Shown here: one piece after another, positions 12,659 through 16,936 of the stretch | Layout: every line of letters starts with the position of its first letter | Numbering within the stretch: the stretch's first letter is position 1 | Source: Acidobacteriota bacterium | GTDB taxonomy: Bacteria; Acidobacteriota; Terriglobia; Terriglobales; Acidobacteriaceae | DNA length: 16,936 bases | Assembly: GCA_021799405.1 (NCBI GenBank) | Contig: JAJZAL010000108.1 | Location: 1 to 16,936 of the forward strand | Direction of reading: 5' to 3' | Position numbers and translations under genes: made by a program | Notes under the pieces: generated by a model | The model's input: the letters and a program-made list of their open reading frames with translations, nothing else | Databases searched by the model: none | What the model was told of the DNA's origin: nothing

Positions 12659-15600
12659 TTAATCCCCCGGCACGCTCTCCAGCTCTGAGCCGATCTTGTG
12701 CAGCTTCATTACCTTCCATTGCAGGCGATCGAAGAAGAGGTAAACGACCGGCGTGGAGAAGAGCGTAAGCAGCTGCGAAACCAGCAGCCCGCCCACAATA
12801 GCGATGCCCAGCGGCTTGCGCAGCTCGGAACCCACGCCCATGCCGATGGCCAGCGGCAATCCGCCAAACATCGCGGCCATGGTGGTCATGATGATCGGGC
12901 GAAAACGCAGCAGAGACGCCTGATAGATTGCTTCAATTGGCGGCAAACCCTGCTCGCGCTCGGCCTGAAGAGCGAAGTCGATCATCATAATGGCGTTCTT
13001 CTTCACAATGCCAATGAGCAGGATGATGCCGATGAGCGCGATGATGCTCAGGTCTGTTCCTGTCATCATCAGCGCCAGAATCGCTCCCACGCCGGCCGGC
13101 GGCAACGTGGAGAGAATGGTGAGCGGATGGATCAGGCTCTCATAGAGAATGCCAAGCACGATATAGACAGCCACGAGCGCGGCAAGGATCAGGTAAGGCT
13201 CATTTTTGAGTGAATCCTGGAAGACCTGGGCGGTTCCCTGGAAGCTGCCTTGAACGGTGCTGGGCATGCGCATCTCGCGCTTTACTGTTTCAAGTGCTGT
13301 AACGGCATCGCCGAGGGCCACGTTGGGCGCGAGGTTGAAGGTGAGCGTAACCGCCGGATACTGCCCTTGATGGTTGACCGCCAGCGAGGTCCGCTGCGAT
13401 TCATAGTGAGCGATGGCGGAAAGTGGAACCATCGCTCCGCCCGAGGAAGCTGCGGCCGCTGTAGTCACTGCCGCCGGCGCTCCTCCGGCCGTGGGCGAAG
13501 ACACGGCGGGAACAATGGCCGGCGAAGGCTGCGCCGGAACGGCTGATGCCACCGGCGCCGTAAGCAGCGGGCTCGTGGTATTGGCCGGGGCCATGGGCGT
13601 AACGACCGTGGGATTGGTAACCCCCGGAATGGCCGCAGTTGTCGTAGCCGTGCCCGCCGCTGTAGCCGTCCCGGCAGCCGTCCCCGTAGTCACCGTTGCG
13701 GCCGATGCGGTAGTAGCGGCCATTGAAGCCGTGGCCGCTGTCGAGGCAACTCCTCCCGCCATTGTGGAAGGTGAAAGAATGGCGGAGAGAGTCGCGGACG
13801 TATTGGCAAGCACCGGAGCTGGAGCCACGGGCATCGCGGCCGGCGCTGCGGGCATGTTCGCGGATGCGGCTGAAGACGCGGCAACCGTGGTTGCCGGCGC
13901 ATTCGTCCCGGAGAGCGCAGTGGCTGCGCCAAAGTTATTGCCGGCCTTGATGTAGATGCCGTTGAGCGCCTCGGGACTGAGCTGGTACTTGGGATCGACC
14001 TCCATCACCACGTAGTACTGGTTGAGTCCCGTGTACATGGTCGAAACCTCGCGCTGTCCGAAGGCATCGTAGAGTATCTGATCAATGTCCGAGGCGGTGA
14101 TCCCGAGTCGCGAGGCGCTGTCGCGATTGATCACCAGATTGGCCGCCAGACCCTGGCTCTGCTGGTCGCTGGTGACGTCGCGCAATTCCGGCATGGCTTG
14201 CATGCGCGCCATCAACCGCGGTGCCCATGTATTCAGCTCTTTCAGATTGGCGTCAGAGAGCGTGTATTGATATTGTGCGGCGCTACCGCGCGCGCCCATT
14301 TGAATGTCCTGGTTCGCCTGCAGGAAAAGCGTTGCGCCCGGCACGCTGGTGAGCTTGCGGCGCAGACGATTGATGACCTGGTCCCCGCTGACATGGCCCG
14401 GACGGTCAGCGAGCGGCTTAAGCGTGATAAACATGCGGCCAATGTTGTTGGTGGTTCCGGGACCGCCGCTGCCCGCGAAAGCCACCACCGACTTGACGGC
14501 CGGATCATCCAGGGTCATTTGCGCCAAACGCTGCTGCTTGGTGCGCATGGCCTCAAAGCTGATATCCTGCGCGCCCATCGTCATTCCCATCAGGCGGCCT
14601 GTATCCTGCTGCGGAAAGAAGCCCTTGGGCACAATCTTAAACAGGTAAACATTGAGGACCACGGTACCGAGCAGGATACCCAGCATCAACCACTGGTGCC
14701 GCAGCACCCAGCGCAGCCCGGCAGCATATTCGTCGTGGATCCACTGGAAGGCGCGTTCACTGGCTCGATAGAGGCGCCCGTGACGTTCCTCATCCCTGGG
14801 CTTGAGAAAATGCGCGCAGAGCATGGGCGTGGTTGTGAGCGACACCAGCATCGAAACCGCAATGGCCACGCTCAGCGTCACGGCAAACTCGCGGAAGAGT
14901 CTGCCCACAAGGCCGCCCATCAGCAGGATGGGGGTAAAGACCGCGATCAGCGAGGTGCTCATTGAGAGCACCGTAAAACCGATTTCCCTGGAGCCTTTCA
15001 TGGCCGCTTCATACGGCCTCATGCCCATCTCAAGATAGCGCGTGATGTTTTCGATGACCACGATGGCATCGTCGACAACAAAACCTGTGGCCACGGTGAG
15101 CGCCATCAGTGAAAGGTTGTCGATACTATAACCCAGCACGTACATCACGCCGAAGGTGGCAACCAGCGAGAGCGGCACGGCCACCGAAGGAATGATGGTG
15201 GACCACGCCTCACGCAGAAAGAGGAAGACGACCAGCACCACCAGGAGCACACTGGCGCCCAGTGAGATCTCCACGTCGCGCACGCCGGCTCGGATGGTCG
15301 TGGTGCGGTCCGAGTCCACGCTGAAATCAACCGTGGGCGGGATGTCTGCGCGCAGGTACGGCATCTCGGCCATCACATTGTCCACGGTCTTGATCACGTT
15401 GGCGCCGGGAATCTTGAAGACAATGATCATGACCGCGCCCCGCAGCTTTTGCGGCGGTCCGATGTCCGGATTGATGCCCACCACACCGGCGGTCAGGGTA
15501 TTCGAAACACTGTTGAGCACCGTGCCCACGTCGGAGACATGCACGGGAGCGCCGGTCTGCTGGTTATAGCCAACAATGATCGGAGCATAGTCGCTCGCCT

Positions 15601-16309
15601 TGAAGATCTGATCGTTATCGAAGATCTGCCAGCGGCGGGCCGGATCCTGAAAAAAGCCTTTGGGGCTATTGGCGTTGGCGTTCGCGAGCGCTGTGCGTAC
15701 CGCCTCCAGGCCGATGCCGGTGTTGGCCAGCAGCAAAGGGTTTAACTCCACGCGCACCGCGGGGCTGGAACTGCCGCCGACGAAGACCTGGCCCACGCCA
15801 TCGATCTGCGAGATCTTCTGCGCCAGGATCGAATCGGCCATATCGTAGAGTTCCGGTTTGGGTACCACGTCGGAGGTCAGCGAAAGAATCAGGATCGGCG
15901 CATCGGCAGGGTTCGCCATGCGGTAGCTGGGATTCTGGGGCAGATAAGCGGGCAACTGGTTGCGCGCCGCATTGATGGCGGCCTGCACGTCGCGGGCGGC
16001 CGCATTGATGTCGCGGTTGATATCGAACTGCAAAACCACCGCAGCCGCGCCCAGCGCGCTTGTTGAGGTCATCTGGTTTACGCCGGCAATGCGTCCGAAC
16101 TGGCGCTCCAGCGGAGTGGCTACGGCCGAGGCCATCGTCTCCGGACTGGCGCCCGGCAGGCCCGCGCTGATGCCGATCACCGGGTAGTCCACGTCTGGCA
16201 GCGATGCCACCGGCAGTACGGAGTACGCCACTGCGCCGGCCAGCAGCAGGGCAATGCTCAGCAGCGTGGTGGCTACCGGACGTTTGATGAATGGCGCGGA
16301 AAGATGCAT
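12659..16309 (-). CDS. RND multidrug efflux permease, MdtB/MdtC type, with a long low-complexity insertion
   Basis: This inner-membrane proton-driven pump of the RND superfamily (hydrophobe/amphiphile efflux type) normally works with a periplasmic adaptor and an outer-membrane channel. The start MHLSAPFIKRPVATTLLSIA is typical. TM4 carries the Asp413-Asp414 pair (FVVDDAIVVIENITR) and TM10 the lysine in [12 protein letters not shown] (Lys1104), the proton-relay residues. Twelve membrane segments and two large periplasmic loops are present. At 1216 residues it is about 165 longer than the usual 1020-1050. The excess is one stretch at about residues 791-959 in the second periplasmic loop, between GIYIKAG and MVPLSAIAHYE, built of Ala, Thr, Pro, Ser, Val and Gly. 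ATG 16309 lies 14 bases after the upstream pump gene, with GAGGAG 10 bases before. The closest type is MdtC of the MdtABC system. Confidence 0.93.
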   Translation of the reverse strand: MHLSAPFIKRPVATTLLSIALLLAGAVAYSVLPVASLPDVDYPVIGISAGLPGASPETMASAVATPLERQFGRIAGVNQMTSTSALGAAAVVLQFDINRDINAAARDVQAAINAARNQLPAYLPQNPSYRMANPADAPILILSLTSDVVPKPELYDMADSILAQKISQIDGVGQVFVGGSSSPAVRVELNPLLLANTGIGLEAVRTALANANANSPKGFFQDPARRWQIFDNDQIFKASDYAPIIVGYNQQTGAPVHVSDVGTVLNSVSNTLTAGVVGINPDIGPPQKLRGAVMIIVFKIPGANVIKTVDNVMAEMPYLRADIPPTVDFSVDSDRTTTIRAGVRDVEISLGASVLLVVLVVFLFLREAWSTIIPSVAVPLSLVATFGVMYVLGYSIDNLSLMALTVATGFVVDDAIVVIENITRYLEMGMRPYEAAMKGSREIGFTVLSMSTSLIAVFTPILLMGGLVGRLFREFAVTLSVAIAVSMLVSLTTTPMLCAHFLKPRDEERHGRLYRASERAFQWIHDEYAAGLRWVLRHQWLMLGILLGTVVLNVYLFKIVPKGFFPQQDTGRLMGMTMGAQDISFEAMRTKQQRLAQMTLDDPAVKSVVAFAGSGGPGTTNNIGRMFITLKPLADRPGHVSGDQVINRLRRKLTSVPGATLFLQANQDIQMGARGSAAQYQYTLSDANLKELNTWAPRLMARMQAMPELRDVTSDQQSQGLAANLVINRDSASRLGITASDIDQILYDAFGQREVSTMYTGLNQYYVVMEVDPKYQLSPEALNGIYIKAGNNFGAATALSGTNAPATTVAASSAASANMPAAPAAMPVAPAPVLANTSATLSAILSPSTMAGGVASTAATASMAATTASAATVTTGTAAGTATAAGTATTTAAIPGVTNPTVVTPMAPANTTSPLLTAPVASAVPAQPSPAIVPAVSSPTAGGAPAAVTTAAAASSGGAMVPLSAIAHYESQRTSLAVNHQGQYPAVTLTFNLAPNVALGDAVTALETVKREMRMPSTVQGSFQGTAQVFQDSLKNEPYLILAALVAVYIVLGILYESLIHPLTILSTLPPAGVGAILALMMTGTDLSIIALIGIILLIGIVKKNAIMMIDFALQAEREQGLPPIEAIYQASLLRFRPIIMTTMAAMFGGLPLAIGMGVGSELRKPLGIAIVGGLLVSQLLTLFSTPVVYLFFDRLQWKVMKLHKIGSELESVPGD
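13434..13939 (-). other. Low-complexity Ala/Thr/Pro/Ser insertion in the RND pump
   Basis: This stretch codes for about residues 791-959 of the permease. It is almost free of charged and aromatic residues and full of short runs such as GTAAGTATAAGTATTTAA and PAAPAAMPVAPAP. Reading frame is kept throughout, and conserved pump sequence resumes on both sides. It is probably a disordered linker exposed in the periplasm. The opposite strand is also open here, as expected for alternating GC-rich codons. Confidence 0.85.
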
Positions 16310-16323
16310 GTTTTCAATGCTCC

Positions 16324-16936
16324 TCAGTCCGCGCTGACCGGCTGCTGCTCGCAGCTGGCGGGTGCGTGACGCGGCTTCATCCTCTGCGCCAGCTTATCGA
16401 AGTAAATGTAGACCACCGGAGTGGTGTAGAGGGTCAACATCTGTGAAAACAAGAGCCCGCCGACGATGGCGATGCCCAATGGCCTGCGCAGTTCCGCACC
16501 CACGCCTCCGCCCAAGGCCAGCGGCAGTCCGCCCAGCATGGCGGCCATGGTCGTCATGATGATGGGCCGGAAGCGCAGCAGACAGGCCTGGAAGATGGCT
16601 TCTTCGGCGGGCTTGCCCTCCTCGCGCTCGGCCTGCAAGGCAAAATCGATCATCATGATGGCGTTCTTCTGCACGATGCCGATCAGCAGAATGATGCCAA
16701 TAAGCGCAATCACGCTGAATTCGGAGTGGGTGATCATCAGCGCCAGCAGCGCGCCCACGCCGGCCGAGGGCAGCGTCGAGATGATCGTAATGGGGTGGAT
16801 GTAGCTCTCATACAGGACGCCCAGCACAATGTAAACGGTAATGAGCGCGGCCAGGATCAGAAGCGGCTCGTTAGCCAGCGCGCTTTGGAAGGCCGCGGCC
16901 GTGCCCTGGAAGCTGGCGTTGATCGAGGCAGGCATG
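16324..16936 (-). CDS. RND multidrug efflux permease, C-terminal part (cut by window edge)
   Basis: Only the last 200 or so residues of a second RND permease are in the window; the frame is open to the edge, and the apparent Met at its start is internal. Visible are the end of the second periplasmic loop ([19 protein letters not shown]) and TM8-TM12, including [17 protein letters not shown] with the proton-relay lysine, [20 protein letters not shown] and the final membrane segment ending [17 protein letters not shown]. It is closely similar to the same part of the downstream pump (for example both have [11 protein letters not shown] and [12 protein letters not shown]), so the two are paralogues. 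An MdtB-MdtC-like pair that works as a mixed trimer is the likely arrangement, with the adaptor gene expected further upstream, outside the window. Confidence 0.92.
   Translation of the reverse strand, partial: MPASINASFQGTAAAFQSALANEPLLILAALITVYIVLGVLYESYIHPITIISTLPSAGVGALLALMITHSEFSVIALIGIILLIGIVQKNAIMMIDFALQAEREEGKPAEEAIFQACLLRFRPIIMTTMAAMLGGLPLALGGGVGAELRRPLGIAIVGGLLFSQMLTLYTTPVVYIYFDKLAQRMKPRHAPASCEQQPVSAD

Noticed and set aside
13413..13955. Plus-strand open frame of 180 codons, almost only Ala, Val, Gly and Thr
   Set aside because: It is the mirror of the low-complexity insertion in the RND pump; repetitive GC-rich codons open several frames at once.

Overview
The window most likely comes from a member of the Acidobacteriota, probably near Terriglobia/Koribacter. 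The GC-rich coding suggests this, and so do two exported proteins of the VWFA-related family that is characteristic of acidobacteria, a tandem pair of DUF507 genes, and a DUF1015 / amidase / GerMN / murI cluster in a bacterium whose other genes look Gram-negative (RND efflux, fabI). The assignment rests on gene content read by eye, not on a database search.

Layout. Positions 1-1134 form a gene-poor, accessory-looking stretch on the minus strand. It holds the start of a probable exported protein cut by the window edge, a small zinc-ribbon protein, a small XRE-type helix-turn-helix protein, and about 450 bases without a convincing gene that end in a cluster of short direct repeats. It abuts the 3' end of a tRNA-Glu(CTC) gene with its own terminator, which is the usual place for an integrated element. 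Positions 1309-4378 (minus strand) hold the housekeeping part: an unrecognised acidic protein, recJ and two overlapping DUF507 genes, read in that order towards the tRNA. Divergent from them lies a thioredoxin-like [2Fe-2S] ferredoxin with a TTG start (4512-4862).

Positions 4905-7047 (minus strand) hold two overlapping paralogous exported VWFA genes with intact metal-binding motifs. Divergent from these, 7251-10771 (plus strand) is a tightly packed operon: DUF1015 protein, exported N-acetylmuramoyl-L-alanine amidase, membrane-anchored GerMN-domain protein and glutamate racemase MurI, each overlapping the next. The last three point to peptidoglycan synthesis and remodelling. fabI (fatty-acid synthesis) follows in the same direction after 136 bases and has its own strong ribosome binding site. 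A convergent Tat-exported protein with a possible DsrE-like fold lies at 11752-12465. The rest (12659-16936, minus strand) is the end of an RND efflux operon with two MdtB/MdtC-type permeases. The downstream permease carries an unusual insertion of about 165 residues made almost only of Ala, Thr, Pro, Ser, Val and Gly.

No CRISPR array, complete insertion sequence, rRNA or recognisable defence system was seen. The most unusual items are the low-complexity insertion inside the RND pump, the repeat cluster beside the tRNA, the DUF1015 gene at the head of a cell-wall operon, the exact 16-base repeat around the ferredoxin start, and the uncharacterised gene coupled to recJ.
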